From an uncultured Mycoplasmatota bacterium (GTDB lineage: Bacteria; Bacillota_I; Bacilli_A; RF39; UBA660): DNA of 37,898 bases. The position numbers were made by a program, and so were the translations under genes. The notes beneath the pieces are model-generated. The model had not been told where the DNA came from and ran no database searches. It was given only the letters and a program-made list of their open reading frames with translations. The stretch is taken from NCBI GenBank assembly GCA_947569245.1, contig CANORV010000008.1, positions 1 through 37,898 on the forward strand, in the 5' to 3' direction. Shown here piece by piece: positions 8,107-17,955 of this stretch; the stretch's first letter is position 1; every line of letters starts with the position of its first letter.

Positions 8107-8883
8107 TTATTTTAGAGTTTTTTTTAATTGATTAATAGCACTTTTTTCAAGTCTTGAAATTTGTGCTTGACTAATTCCTAATTCGTTAGCTATTTCCATT
8201 TGTGTTTTTCCTGTTACAAAACGTTCGTTAATAATCAGTTTTTCACGATTTGAAAGGTTGGAAATAGCACTTTTTACAGCCATATTTACATCAATATCAT
8301 TTTCAACTAATTTTTTATCTTCGATTTGGTCATATAAGTAAATAGTATCTCCACCATCTGAATAAATTGGTTCAAATATACTTACAGGACTTCTCATAGC
8401 ATCTAAAGCATTGGTAATGTCATATGTTGATACTTCTTGAAGCTTTGCAAGTTCTTCTATTGATGGTTCAGAACCTTTTGTATTTGTTATTTCCTCTTTT
8501 AGTTTTAATGTTTTATAAGCAATATCTTTTAAAGAACGGCTTACTCTGATACTATTATTATCTCTTAAATACCTTTTTATTTCTCCTAAAATCATAGGAA
8601 CAGCATATGTTGATAATCGAACATCATGAGAGGTATCAAAATTGTCAATTGCTTTAACTAATCCTACACAACCAACTTGAAATAAATCATCCATATTTTC
8701 ATCACGGGATTTAAATCTTTTTAAAATACTTAATACTAATTTTAAATTACCATTAATTAAATCATCTCTAGCAAAAGGATCTCCATTTGCCATTTTTTTA
8801 AATAATTCACAAGTTTCTTCATGCGTTAAAACTTGTAGGTTCGCTGTATTCACGCCACTTATTTCTACTTTGTGACGTGCCAT
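8107..8883 (-). CDS. sigG: RNA polymerase sporulation sigma factor SigG
   Basis: Forespore late sigma factor that directs the last wave of forespore transcription. The 258 residues match SigG along their length: RHKVEISGVNT at the start, DDLFQVGCVGLVKAIDNFD (region 2), STYAVPMILGEIKRYLRDNN, RVSRSLKDIAYK, and the region 4 helix-turn-helix KTQMEIANELGISQAQIS. The start is the ATG at 8881-8883; AGGAG lies 8 nt upstream. The gene is preceded on the same strand by a cytidylate-kinase-like gene 61 nt away and an ABC exporter before that, not by the spoIIGA-sigE pair of Bacillus. Its binding site is buried in a predicted hairpin (separate entry). Confidence 0.95.
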   Translation of the reverse strand: MARHKVEISGVNTANLQVLTHEETCELFKKMANGDPFARDDLINGNLKLVLSILKRFKSRDENMDDLFQVGCVGLVKAIDNFDTSHDVRLSTYAVPMILGEIKRYLRDNNSIRVSRSLKDIAYKTLKLKEEITNTKGSEPSIEELAKLQEVSTYDITNALDAMRSPVSIFEPIYSDGGDTIYLYDQIEDKKLVENDIDVNMAVKSAISNLSNREKLIINERFVTGKTQMEIANELGISQAQISRLEKSAINQLKKTLK

Positions 8884-8888
8884 AAAAA

Positions 8889-8922
8889 AATCTCCTTTCA
8901 AACTTATTAAGTTTAGGAGATT
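8889..8922 (-). promoter_or_regulatory. sigG leader hairpin that sequesters the ribosome binding site
   Basis: Reading the transcript, AATCTCCT (8922-8915) pairs with AGGAGATT (8896-8889). An inner AAACTT/AAGTTT stem is closed by a 3-nt loop, with a 3-nt GAA bulge on the 3' side. The 3' arm contains the Shine-Dalgarno sequence of sigG. A run of seven T, two of them in the stem, leads straight into the ATG, so the same structure also looks like an intrinsic terminator for upstream transcription. Confidence 0.7.
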
Positions 8923-8944
8923 AAATATTTATTCAAATAAAAGA

Positions 8945-9553
8945 TTACTTTTCTAACTTTTTATATAAATCAACAATCAAATCTTTTGTTTTTTCAATAC
9001 CTAAGATAGATGAGTCAATTAAATAGTCATATTCACTTTTACTGGCCCAAGTAGCATTTTTATTAACAGCTTCATAATACTTTTTTCTTTGTTTATCTAC
9101 TGTATTTAACTTTTTTAGAGCATCTGATCTACTTAAATTTTCTAGTTTCATTTTACGTTCTAATTTGAATTCTAAATCATTTGAATAGATAAATATATTT
9201 ATAGCATTAGTCCTATCTTTTAAAATATTATTAGAATTTCTACCTAAAATTACACAGGATTTGTTATTGGCAATATCTTTGATTGTTTCATTAATTAAAT
9301 GTTGATACTGTTCAAATGTAAAAGTATCATCATAATTATTCATATCGATTAAACTAAACATTTTCATTAAGTCCGATTTTTTCTTTTCATCGTATTCTTC
9401 TAAATTAGAGTATTTACAGCCGTTTCTTTGGTAAGCTTCTTTTAAAAGTTCTTTATCATAAAATGGTATGTTTAACTCTTTAGCAACAAGTTCACCAATG
9501 TATCTTCCACCTGAACCATATTCTCTTCCAATTGTTATTACTATATTATTCAT
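8945..9553 (-). CDS. cytidylate kinase-like family protein
   Basis: A 202-residue P-loop protein of the cytidylate-kinase-like family. It opens with IVITIGREYGSGGRYIGE, the glycine-rich nucleotide loop typical of that family, followed by LGRNSNNIL and a DYLIDSS motif near the C-terminus. The family is related to, but distinct from, the housekeeping CMP kinase, and its substrate is not settled. AAGGTG precedes the ATG. It starts 20 nt after the ABC exporter gene, with no terminator between, and sigG follows. Confidence 0.85.
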   Translation of the reverse strand: MNNIVITIGREYGSGGRYIGELVAKELNIPFYDKELLKEAYQRNGCKYSNLEEYDEKKKSDLMKMFSLIDMNNYDDTFTFEQYQHLINETIKDIANNKSCVILGRNSNNILKDRTNAINIFIYSNDLEFKLERKMKLENLSRSDALKKLNTVDKQRKKYYEAVNKNATWASKSEYDYLIDSSILGIEKTKDLIVDLYKKLEK

Positions 9554-9573
9554 TAAATCACCTTAAATTCAGT

Positions 9574-11715
9574 CTACAATTCAAATTGAGAATTGTAAAG
9601 ATCTGCATAGAATCCTTTCTTTTTTATTAACTCATTATGGTTACCTGTTTCAATTATGTTACCATCTTTCATTACAAGAATTAAATCGGCATTTTTTATA
9701 GTTGACAAACGATGGGCAATAATAAATGATGTCTTTCCTTCTGTTAATTTATCCATTGCTTTTTGGACTAATTCCTCAGTTCTTGTATCGACATTGCTGG
9801 TTGCCTCATCTAAAATTAAGAATGGTGCATCTTCTATCATACCTCTTGCTATTGTTAAAAGCTGTCTTTGTCCAGCTGATACTGAGTCATTTTCCGATAT
9901 GGTGGAGTCAAGTCCGTTAGGTAATGTCTTTATAAAATGAGTAAGTCCTACAGTATCACATACTTCCATTATTCTCTCATCAGTAATATTTTCTCTGTTA
10001 TATACAATATTTTCTCTTATGGTTCCACTAAATAACCAAGTATCTTGTAAAACCATAGTAAATAATGAATGAATGTTTTCACGTGTTAAATCTTTAGTTG
10101 ATATACCATCTATTTTTATATCTCCAGATGTTATTTCATAAAACTTCATTAATAAATTAACCATAGTTGTTTTTCCAGCTCCAGTTGGTCCAACTATTGC
10201 AATTTTTTGACCAGGTTTTGCTTTGGCACTGAAATCTTTAATAATAATTTTGTTTTCATCATAGCCAAACTTGACATTAGTAAATTCAATAGTTCCCTTT
10301 ACTTTATTTTTCTCTAAAACAGCCTTTTGCATCTGTTGACTTGCCATTTCTTCTTCATCTAGAAATTCAAATACTCTTTCACTTGCTGCTGCTGTTGATT
10401 GTAAGCTATTCATGGCTTGGGCTATTTGTGCTAAAGGTGATGTAAAAAGTCTAACATAGGTAATAAATGCAACAATTACTCCAAAAGTAATATGATTATT
10501 CATTGTAAGAAGTGCTCCTACTACACAAACAGCAACATAACCTAAATTACCAATAAAATTCATCATTGGTGGCATAAGTCCTGATAAGAATTGACTTTTT
10601 CTGTTTGCTTCATATACTTTTTTATTACATTCATCGAATTTTTGATCAGATTCTTTTTTTCCATTATAAGCCTTTACAACTAATAATCCTGAGTATACTT
10701 CTTCAATATGAGAATTTAATTTACCAAGTTCTACTTGTCGTGCTGTAAAGTATTTTTGTGATTTTGATAATATTATAAACATAAAAATGAATCCTAAAAA
10801 TGATGAAACAATAGCAGTTATGGCCATAATCCAATTAGTTATAAACATCATTATTATAGTACCAACAAATAAAGTTATAGCACTAACTAAAGTTGATAGT
10901 GATTGGTTCATACTTTGAGCAATAGTATCAACATCATTTGTAACACGTGATAAAACATCTCCAGTTTGATTTCTGTCGAAATATTTTAAGGGTAGTTTAT
11001 TTATCTTTATAGATATTCTACTTCTTAATTTTTTAGCAAAATTATTAGATACATCAGTCATTAAAATAGATTCAATAAAGTTAAAAACAGCACTAATTAT
11101 ATATAATGATGCCAAGAATAAGGCTATACTTTTTATTGAATTAATATCCATAAATGGTTCGATTAATTTTACAAATGATTTTGGCATTTCATCTATTTTT
11201 TTATACATTTCTTCAGCTGTTGCACTATTCATATCAGTAAGAATAACTAAGTAAGCTAGCTGGTCTTTCGATGAAATTTTAACATTATCTATTATAAATT
11301 CCGGTAAAATAACTTTGATAGTATTATCTGATAAGGTATTTAGTCCATCGAGCATTTCTTTTTTGTTTTCTTTATCTAGATTAGTCATAACAGTTACAAA
11401 TTCTTGTTTTTCTTTATCTGTTAAATTTTTATCTGTCATTACTAAATTTGGATTTATATTTTCTAAATTATTAGTTATAGTAGTTGTTATTTTTTCCATA
11501 TTATCAGTATTTACTGCTAAACCCTTTGATATTTCATCGGTTAATGCTGATAATTTGTCTGGAGCAACTATCGATAATATGGATCCTGCCATTGCTAGTA
11601 TTAGTGCAATAGCTATGAAAATTTTAAAACTTTTTAATTCAGAGAATAGTCTTTTCATTGAACCCATAAAGTTTTTAGACTTTTCAGGTCCATTTCTTCT
11701 TGGTCCATTATGCAT
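9574..11715 (-). CDS. ABC exporter half-transporter, consensus ATPase subunit
   Basis: A 713-residue permease-ATPase fusion. The membrane domain has a first helix at about 31-52, a polar insertion of roughly 140 residues (55-193) before the second helix, and then the remaining spans. The ATPase has Walker A GPTGAGKTT (509-517), Walker B FLILDE with the catalytic Glu637, H-loop His668, and a non-consensus signature VSAGQ (612-616). It overlaps the partner gene by 8 nt and has a strong AAGGAGGAG site. With its partner it should form a heterodimeric multidrug- or peptide-type exporter; the substrate is unknown. The large insertion is predicted to face outward. Confidence 0.93.
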   Translation of the reverse strand: MHNGPRRNGPEKSKNFMGSMKRLFSELKSFKIFIAIALILAMAGSILSIVAPDKLSALTDEISKGLAVNTDNMEKITTTITNNLENINPNLVMTDKNLTDKEKQEFVTVMTNLDKENKKEMLDGLNTLSDNTIKVILPEFIIDNVKISSKDQLAYLVILTDMNSATAEEMYKKIDEMPKSFVKLIEPFMDINSIKSIALFLASLYIISAVFNFIESILMTDVSNNFAKKLRSRISIKINKLPLKYFDRNQTGDVLSRVTNDVDTIAQSMNQSLSTLVSAITLFVGTIIMMFITNWIMAITAIVSSFLGFIFMFIILSKSQKYFTARQVELGKLNSHIEEVYSGLLVVKAYNGKKESDQKFDECNKKVYEANRKSQFLSGLMPPMMNFIGNLGYVAVCVVGALLTMNNHITFGVIVAFITYVRLFTSPLAQIAQAMNSLQSTAAASERVFEFLDEEEMASQQMQKAVLEKNKVKGTIEFTNVKFGYDENKIIIKDFSAKAKPGQKIAIVGPTGAGKTTMVNLLMKFYEITSGDIKIDGISTKDLTRENIHSLFTMVLQDTWLFSGTIRENIVYNRENITDERIMEVCDTVGLTHFIKTLPNGLDSTISENDSVSAGQRQLLTIARGMIEDAPFLILDEATSNVDTRTEELVQKAMDKLTEGKTSFIIAHRLSTIKNADLILVMKDGNIIETGNHNELIKKKGFYADLYNSQFEL

Positions 11716-13471
11716 TTTCTAACTCCTCCTTTGAAAGCTGTGATAAAGCAATTTGCTTATATACAGAACAATTTTTTAGTAATTCTTGATGAGTTCCCAT
11801 TCCAACACACTTTCCGTTATCTAAAACAAGTATTTTATCTGCATTCATAATAGTACCAATTCTTTGGGCAACTATTAAACTTGTTGCGTCTTTGGTGTAT
11901 TTTTTTAATTCTTTTCTAAGAGATGAGTCTGTTTTATAGTCAAGTGCTGAGAAAGAATCATCAAAGATATATATTTCTGGGTCTCTTGCAATTGCTCGAG
12001 CTATAGCTAGTCTTTGCTTTTGTCCACCAGATACATTTGTTCCTCCTTGAGCTATATGTGAGTTATAAGTATCTTCTAAATTTTCTACAAATTCTTTAGC
12101 CTGGGCTACCTGAATTGCTTCTTTAATTTTTTCTTCGGTAATGTTTTCTTTACCATTTTCTCCATAGGAAACATTTGAGGCAATTGTTCCATTAAACATA
12201 ACAGCTTTTTGAGGAACATATCCAATCTTATTATGTAAATCTTCTTGTTTATAGTCCTTAACATTAATTCCATCTACTAAAACTTCACCATCTGTAACAT
12301 CATAAAATCTTGGTACTAGATTGATAAGAGTTGATTTACCTGAACCAGTTGAACCAATAAAAGCAACTGTTTCGGACTTATTTGCTTTAAATGAGATATC
12401 TTTTAAAAGATACTCCTCAGCATCTGGATATTTGAAAGAAACATTAATAAATTCTACTGTTCCAACCTCTTTATTATTTTTAATATCATAGGTTCCATCC
12501 TCGATACTTAATTTAGTGTCTAAAACTTCATTAATACGTACTGCTGATACTTGAGCTCTTGGAACCATCATAAAAATCATAGCAAGCATTAAGAATGACA
12601 TAATTACTTGCATTGCATATGATGAGAAGACAACCATATCTCCAAACAATGATAATTTATCTACCATAAGAGCATCTTTTATTAAATATGCTCCCACAAA
12701 GTATATGGCAAGTGTTAAAAAGTACATAATAATATACATAACTGGTGACATAATAGAAAAAGCTTTTTGGTTAAAGTTTTGAGTTTTTGTTAGTTTTTCA
12801 TTAGTCTTTTCAAATTTTTCTTCTTGATATAATTCAGCATTGAATGCTCTTACTACTCTGATACCTGTTAAATTTTCTCTAGTAACTCCGTTTATTTTAT
12901 CTGTTAGTTTTTGAACTATTTTAAATCTAGGTAGTACAATTACCATTAAGCTGATGATTGTTGATAATAATATTAAAATAGCTACAGCGGTTATAGCACT
13001 CCACTGCCAACTTTTATTAAGTATTTTAGTAATTGCCCAAATAGCTGTAATTGGAGCTTTGATAATTAATTGTAGCCCCATTGATATTAGCATTTGAATT
13101 TGAGTTATATCATTTGTCGTTCTGGTAATTAGGCTACTAGTTGAAAACTTCTTTACTTCATGAATTCCCAATCTTTCTACTTTATCAAATAGTTTTTTTC
13201 TAACTTTCATAGAAAATGATGCTGAAATATTAGCAGCTAAGTAGCCAACAATAATAGCTGATACTAAACTTCCAAAAGCACAAGCTAACATGTATCCACC
13301 ATTAGTTAGAATTTCAGACATCTTACTTCCTTCTGTTTGTACTAAAATAGTGATTTTTGACATATAGTCTGGCATTTTTAAGTCGAGCCATACTTGTAAA
13401 ACAATCAATATAATTGATGTTACTATTAAGCAAATATCTTTTTTATTAAAATTTTTAAATAATTTAAACAT
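11708..13471 (-). CDS. ABC exporter half-transporter, degenerate ATPase subunit
   Basis: A 587-residue permease-ATPase fusion with Walker A GSTGSGKST (373-381) and a canonical signature VSGGQ (480-484). Asp505 stands where the catalytic Glu should be (YIFDD), and Gln536 replaces the H-loop His (VAQR). That pattern marks the subunit carrying the degenerate site of a heterodimer, complementing the downstream partner's altered signature. Start: ATG with AAGGAGG 7 nt upstream. It is the first gene of the unit; a palindrome and an extended -10 lie upstream. Confidence 0.93.
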   Translation of the reverse strand: MFKLFKNFNKKDICLIVTSIILIVLQVWLDLKMPDYMSKITILVQTEGSKMSEILTNGGYMLACAFGSLVSAIIVGYLAANISASFSMKVRKKLFDKVERLGIHEVKKFSTSSLITRTTNDITQIQMLISMGLQLIIKAPITAIWAITKILNKSWQWSAITAVAILILLSTIISLMVIVLPRFKIVQKLTDKINGVTRENLTGIRVVRAFNAELYQEEKFEKTNEKLTKTQNFNQKAFSIMSPVMYIIMYFLTLAIYFVGAYLIKDALMVDKLSLFGDMVVFSSYAMQVIMSFLMLAMIFMMVPRAQVSAVRINEVLDTKLSIEDGTYDIKNNKEVGTVEFINVSFKYPDAEEYLLKDISFKANKSETVAFIGSTGSGKSTLINLVPRFYDVTDGEVLVDGINVKDYKQEDLHNKIGYVPQKAVMFNGTIASNVSYGENGKENITEEKIKEAIQVAQAKEFVENLEDTYNSHIAQGGTNVSGGQKQRLAIARAIARDPEIYIFDDSFSALDYKTDSSLRKELKKYTKDATSLIVAQRIGTIMNADKILVLDNGKCVGMGTHQELLKNCSVYKQIALSQLSKEELENA

Positions 13472-13492
13472 ATTTTATCCTCCTTGTGTTAT

Positions 13493-13511
13493 ATTCTAGT
13501 TTTTCTAGAAT
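13493..13511. promoter_or_regulatory. operator-like palindrome before the ABC exporter operon
   Basis: ATTCTAG, five T, CTAGAAT: a perfect 7-bp inverted repeat 22 nt before the start codon and just downstream of the probable start of transcription. It has no U run in the transcript, so a repressor site or leader hairpin fits better than a terminator. No regulator gene is adjacent. Confidence 0.4.
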
Positions 13512-13534
13512 TATATATATTTTTGCCTTGACTC

Positions 13535-13543
13535 ATTATATCA
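13535..13543 (-). promoter_or_regulatory. probable extended -10 of the ABC exporter operon
   Basis: Minus strand TGATATAAT (13543-13535); no convincing -35 box. The rest of the gene-free 13544-13732 stretch is plain AT-rich sequence in which I see no gene. Confidence 0.4.
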
Positions 13544-13732
13544 TATTTTTAAAAATATTCGTTACTTTTTTCACCTCAGGTAGCATTTTATCAGGAAAAT
13601 ATTGTAAAATTATGGGAATTTATATAAAAGTTTAAAAATAATTTTTAAGTATTTCATTTGTTATTATATTATTTTTGATGTAGATTGCTACTCTAATAAC
13701 TTATAATTTCTTACATATTTTACTTACAAATT

Positions 13733-13777
13733 AAAAGAAAGTTTCAAAAAATTGTATTTGTTACTTTCTTTTTTTAT
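13733..13777 (-). terminator. intrinsic terminator of the ligase gene
   Basis: On the minus strand AAAGAAAGT pairs with ACTTTCTTT (13763-13771 with 13734-13742) across a 20-nt loop, followed by TTAATTT. Confidence 0.6.
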
Positions 13778-15826
13778 TTATTTACTATATCTAATTTTAG
13801 TAAGTGGTCTTTTTCCACGACTTTCGTATTCTTTTTCATTTTCTTCTTCTAAAACTCTATATGCAACTTTTCCAAACGATGTAAGTGGTAGTGGTTGATT
13901 TCTTACTTCATAAGTACCTGGAACATAGTATGAATACATTTTACTAGTTTTATCTTCTACTTCTAAAATAATATCTTCAACTATTTTTTCTTGTTCTTTT
14001 TGATCTAGGTTTCTATATTTTTCCTTTAAGACAATATGACATGATGCTTCACTAACATTAGTTGGGTGAGGAGATTTTACAACACAACATTCTTCTATTT
14101 CTTCTCTATTATTTAAAATGTCTTCAATGATATTTACAAAAATCTTACCACTTTGGGTACGAACAATTCGTTGTTCTCTTGTATAGTACCACATTCTTCC
14201 ATTTTCATCAGCATAGGCCTGATCCCCTGTATCAATATATTTTTTGCCATCTATATAGATGATTGCCTTTTCATTAAGATAAGCATCTTTTCCAATATAT
14301 CCTTGCATTACACTTGGTCCAGATAATAAAAGTTCTCCTATGTGATAGTTTCCTGATGCATCTTTTCCGTAAGGTAGTTCACATTTATTTTCTAAATCAT
14401 AGATGATGTAATCATTTCCAGCAAGAGGTATTCCACAACAACCATATACTTTTTCAGTACCTGGTATATCGAGGTTTATTAAAAATCCCGAAAATTCTTC
14501 ATTTTGACCAAATCCTAAAGCATTTCTTACTTTACAATTGTGAGAAGCAAGCATTTTATCAACTGCTTTATCATCTTCTACAGCAATTGCCTCTCCTCCA
14601 TGAAATATTGTTTTTATAAATGATAAGTCTTTTTTCTCAAGTTCTTTAGCATTAACGATAGTTTTGACAAATGATGGTACTGTGAAATAGTGATTATCTT
14701 TATTTTTAGCAATAATTTTAGGAAATTCTTTTCTATCATATGTTGCTATCAAATTTGAAGTCATATTAAAATATCTAGCAGCATGGATTGCTTCTAAACT
14801 CCATGCAACAATTGGAGGAGTAATTTGGCACAAACTATCTCCTACTTCAAAAGTATTTGGCATTAAAGATATTTGATATGGAGCACTATTAATAGCATAG
14901 TCTGTTACTGCAACACGTTTTACTGGTCCTGTTGTTCCTCCTGTATGAATAACCATTGACGTTTTGTCTTCTTCATATTTTGGTTCATTTATACGTTTTA
15001 CTTTTTCACCATTTCTTAAAAAGTCTCTCCAAGTAATAAATCTTTCATCTTTGTCTAAGTCTTTATAAAAACTAGTTTTCAATGATGATTTATCATCCTT
15101 GGCATATTCTCCAATGTTATAAGCTATCTTTTTTAAGAAATCTAGTTCATTAACTAATTGTTCTTTACTTTTACCATTTAAATTTCTTATATCATTTCCA
15201 TTTTTTTCTATTTCTTGCATAAGGCTTTTTATAACATTTAAATTAGAAAGATAGTCAAGACCAAATGTTTTGATAAAGTATGCTATTTGCATTTTTGTAG
15301 AAAAAGAATCCATTACTGAATTTACTATTACTTTTTCAACATTTGTTCCTTTAATTGCTTCTTTAACTGTGTTATACATCACATCGATGGTAAATAAGTA
15401 TTTGATATCATTTTCTTCAATATGATTACGTAATAACGTTGGTGATATGGCTGTTGGGTTAAACCATTCAGAGACTCCTCCTAGTTGATTTATCGAATAT
15501 AAGGATTCTACCATCTCAGGAGTATTTAAAGCAAAAAATGAGATGTTATCATTTTTCTTTAATCCTATTGATGTATATGATTTACTTACATCATCAATTT
15601 CTTTAAATAATTGTTTTGTACTTTTTTTAGCACCATAAAATTTTAAAGCTGTAATATCTCCATGATTGGCTGCTCTTTCTTTTATCATTTGATATCCAGT
15701 TTTTTTACAGTAATCTTCATCGTAATGAAATTTAGGAATTACATCTAAATATGGTTTATCTACTGATAATAACATTGTTCTTTTTCCTTTTGTTATAAAT
15801 TCTTCGTTTACTTGCAAATTTTTCAT
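13778..15826 (-). CDS. AMP-forming (adenylate-forming) acyl-CoA synthetase-like ligase
   Basis: A 682-residue class I adenylate-forming enzyme that activates a carboxylate with ATP, most likely for transfer to CoA. Seen: the P-loop-like A3 motif HTGGTTGPVKR (about 294-304), GFGQNEE at the position of the usual YGxTE, YIDTGDQAYADENG, the hinge REQRIVR, and the C-terminal lysine in PLTSFGKVAYRVLE. A stretch at about 190-260, rich in charged residues, is extra compared with common acyl-CoA ligases. The start is the ATG at 15824-15826 after GGAGG; an earlier ATG overlaps that site. It has its own promoter although it follows the histidine kinase gene. Substrate unknown. Confidence 0.85.
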   Translation of the reverse strand: MKNLQVNEEFITKGKRTMLLSVDKPYLDVIPKFHYDEDYCKKTGYQMIKERAANHGDITALKFYGAKKSTKQLFKEIDDVSKSYTSIGLKKNDNISFFALNTPEMVESLYSINQLGGVSEWFNPTAISPTLLRNHIEENDIKYLFTIDVMYNTVKEAIKGTNVEKVIVNSVMDSFSTKMQIAYFIKTFGLDYLSNLNVIKSLMQEIEKNGNDIRNLNGKSKEQLVNELDFLKKIAYNIGEYAKDDKSSLKTSFYKDLDKDERFITWRDFLRNGEKVKRINEPKYEEDKTSMVIHTGGTTGPVKRVAVTDYAINSAPYQISLMPNTFEVGDSLCQITPPIVAWSLEAIHAARYFNMTSNLIATYDRKEFPKIIAKNKDNHYFTVPSFVKTIVNAKELEKKDLSFIKTIFHGGEAIAVEDDKAVDKMLASHNCKVRNALGFGQNEEFSGFLINLDIPGTEKVYGCCGIPLAGNDYIIYDLENKCELPYGKDASGNYHIGELLLSGPSVMQGYIGKDAYLNEKAIIYIDGKKYIDTGDQAYADENGRMWYYTREQRIVRTQSGKIFVNIIEDILNNREEIEECCVVKSPHPTNVSEASCHIVLKEKYRNLDQKEQEKIVEDIILEVEDKTSKMYSYYVPGTYEVRNQPLPLTSFGKVAYRVLEEENEKEYESRGKRPLTKIRYSK

Positions 15827-15868
15827 TTTAACCTCCATTTTATGTATCTAGTTATCAAGAGTTGTATT

Positions 15869-15897
15869 ATTATATCACTTTTTTCTTTTGTTTACAA
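15869..15897 (-). promoter_or_regulatory. promoter of the ligase gene, overlapping the kinase stop codon
   Basis: Minus strand TTGTAA (15892-15897), 17-nt spacer, TATAAT (15869-15874) preceded by TGA. The -35 box contains the TAA stop of the histidine kinase gene. Confidence 0.65.
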
Positions 15898-17844
15898 GTG
15901 GTTAATTTTTTTTTTTTCAGTTATCTTATCTGTTATTACTACCATTGGTACATCATCCCAAGAAATTCGTTTTTTATTAGTTTCTTGTTCTTCAAATATT
16001 ACTCTTAGTTTTTCCATTATCTGTTCTTTACTAAATGGTTTGGCAAGGTAATCTTTAAAACCTTCTTCAATATATTTTTCTTTTGCACCTGCTATGGTAT
16101 CAGCAGTAAGTGCTATTACTGGTATATTAAAGTTTTCCTGTTCTTTTAGCTTTTGTAAGGCAGTAGAACCACTCATAACAGGCATCATAATATCCATTAA
16201 AATTAGGTCATATTTTTGTTCATTTTTTATCTTATCTAAGCATTCTTGACCATTATAGCATTCATCGATTTCAAAATTTAAACTTGATAAAACTTTTCTT
16301 GCTACTTTTATATTTAATTTATTATCATCAACAATTAATACTTTCTTTTTATTGTAATTTATTTTATTTTCTAAACTTTTATTTAAGATATCATTGTGGT
16401 TAAGTAGTTGTGTATTAGTTAATGGTTCTATTATATGTCCTATTTTTTGGGCAATATTTACAATGAAAATTGATCCTTTTCCAAATTGACTTTGAACATT
16501 TATTTTTCCACCCATCATTTCTACTAACTTTTTAGTAATTGCAAGACCTAAGCCTGTTCCTTCTGTTGTTGAATTTTTTTCGATGTCTAATCGTTCAAAT
16601 TTAGTAAATAGTTTATTGATATCTTCATGCTTTATACCTCTTCCTGTATCCTGTACACTAATTATTAAATTACAAATTTCATTTTGATTAATACATCTTA
16701 CATTTAAATTAATGCTACCTTCTGTTGTATATTTTATTGCGTTGGTTAACAAGTTGTTAATTATTGCTTTAACATGTACTTTATCACCAATTAACTCATA
16801 GGGTATATCTTCTGCTAAAGTCATTGTAAAATTGATTTTTTTATCTTCAATTCTTGTACTTGTAACTCTAACTAAAGCCTCTATTTCTTTTTTGAAATTG
16901 TATGGATTTTCTATTATTTCCATCTTGTTACTTTCTATTTTATTAATATCTAGAATATTACCTACAATTTCAAGTAGTGTTTGTGATGCACTAATTATAT
17001 CTTTTGCATCTTCACTGACTTCTTTTGGTACCTGATCTTTATAACTAACGATATCTTCACTCATTCCAACTATGGCATTTAATGGTGTTCTGATTTCATG
17101 TGACATACTTGATAAAAAATCACTTTTAGCACTATTGGCTCTTTCTGATTGTTCTTTTGCTATAGCAAGTTCAGATATCATTTTTAAATCAGGGTTTTCA
17201 ATTGTAAAATACATTAGAAATACAGCTAGTGATAAAACAAGATTCATCATTAAAAATTGAGGATATATTATTTGAATAATGCTTTCTAAAATAATCATAA
17301 TAACAAAAAATACTATCGGAATATATTTCTTTGTTTTTAAATTTTTGATGTTTATTAAAAGAATTATAAAAATTAGTAAAATCGTTAAAAATGCTGACAC
17401 AATAAATAATTGTTGACTTAGTCCATAAGTATTAAGAATTTTTCCATTAGTGTCATAATTGGCATTAAGTGGCAAAGTTAAAATAAATGATACTACTATA
17501 GTATAAGTTGTTAATATAGTTATTTTAAGGGGTTTATTTACTTTTTCCTTATCTAGTTTTTTCCATGATATTGTTATTGTATAAATTAAAAAGATGATGG
17601 TCCAAGTTAATACAGATGACATAAAAAGTTTTTTTAAAAAGAATCTTAATGTTTGTAAGTTAGGATTGAGTATAACTCCACTTAAAATTTCAATAACTAA
17701 ATTTAACAGTGTATTTATTAAAATAATTGAAAATAGTGTGTTTTCTGTACTTTTAATTTTTTGTTTTGAAAAATAAACAATTGCTAGTATTGCTAAAAAG
17801 ATAAAACTAGCAATACTAAAAAAGATGAAACTATTTATTTTCAT
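15892..17844 (-). CDS. hybrid sensor histidine kinase with receiver domain
   Basis: A 650-residue membrane protein with about seven hydrophobic segments in residues 5-215, no obvious large sensor loop, then HisKA ([11 protein letters not shown], His249), HATPase with N box [12 protein letters not shown]1 DTGRG (399-403), G2 GTGLGLA (429-435), and a C-terminal receiver domain (LIVDDNK, phospho-acceptor Asp551 in LMDIMMP, Lys602 in AKPFS). A 30-residue tail follows. No separate response regulator with an output domain lies nearby, so the phosphorelay partner must be elsewhere. GGAGG precedes the ATG. The next gene downstream is the ligase. Confidence 0.95.
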   Translation of the reverse strand: MKINSFIFFSIASFIFLAILAIVYFSKQKIKSTENTLFSIILINTLLNLVIEILSGVILNPNLQTLRFFLKKLFMSSVLTWTIIFLIYTITISWKKLDKEKVNKPLKITILTTYTIVVSFILTLPLNANYDTNGKILNTYGLSQQLFIVSAFLTILLIFIILLINIKNLKTKKYIPIVFFVIMIILESIIQIIYPQFLMMNLVLSLAVFLMYFTIENPDLKMISELAIAKEQSERANSAKSDFLSSMSHEIRTPLNAIVGMSEDIVSYKDQVPKEVSEDAKDIISASQTLLEIVGNILDINKIESNKMEIIENPYNFKKEIEALVRVTSTRIEDKKINFTMTLAEDIPYELIGDKVHVKAIINNLLTNAIKYTTEGSINLNVRCINQNEICNLIISVQDTGRGIKHEDINKLFTKFERLDIEKNSTTEGTGLGLAITKKLVEMMGGKINVQSQFGKGSIFIVNIAQKIGHIIEPLTNTQLLNHNDILNKSLENKINYNKKKVLIVDDNKLNIKVARKVLSSLNFEIDECYNGQECLDKIKNEQKYDLILMDIMMPVMSGSTALQKLKEQENFNIPVIALTADTIAGAKEKYIEEGFKDYLAKPFSKEQIMEKLRVIFEEQETNKKRISWDDVPMVVITDKITEKKKINHL

Positions 17845-17955
17845 ATTTTTGTACCTCCATTTTTGTTTTTTTTAAAATTGTATTCTTATTTTTATATGTT
17901 TAATATATTGCTATTTAGAATAAATAGAGTTTAAATATACTTTTGATTTTTGAAT

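Noticed and set aside
11315-11722. Long plus-strand frame (135 codons) opposite the ABC exporter
   Set aside because: It is antisense to a clear transporter domain, lacks a good ribosome binding site and has no recognisable content.
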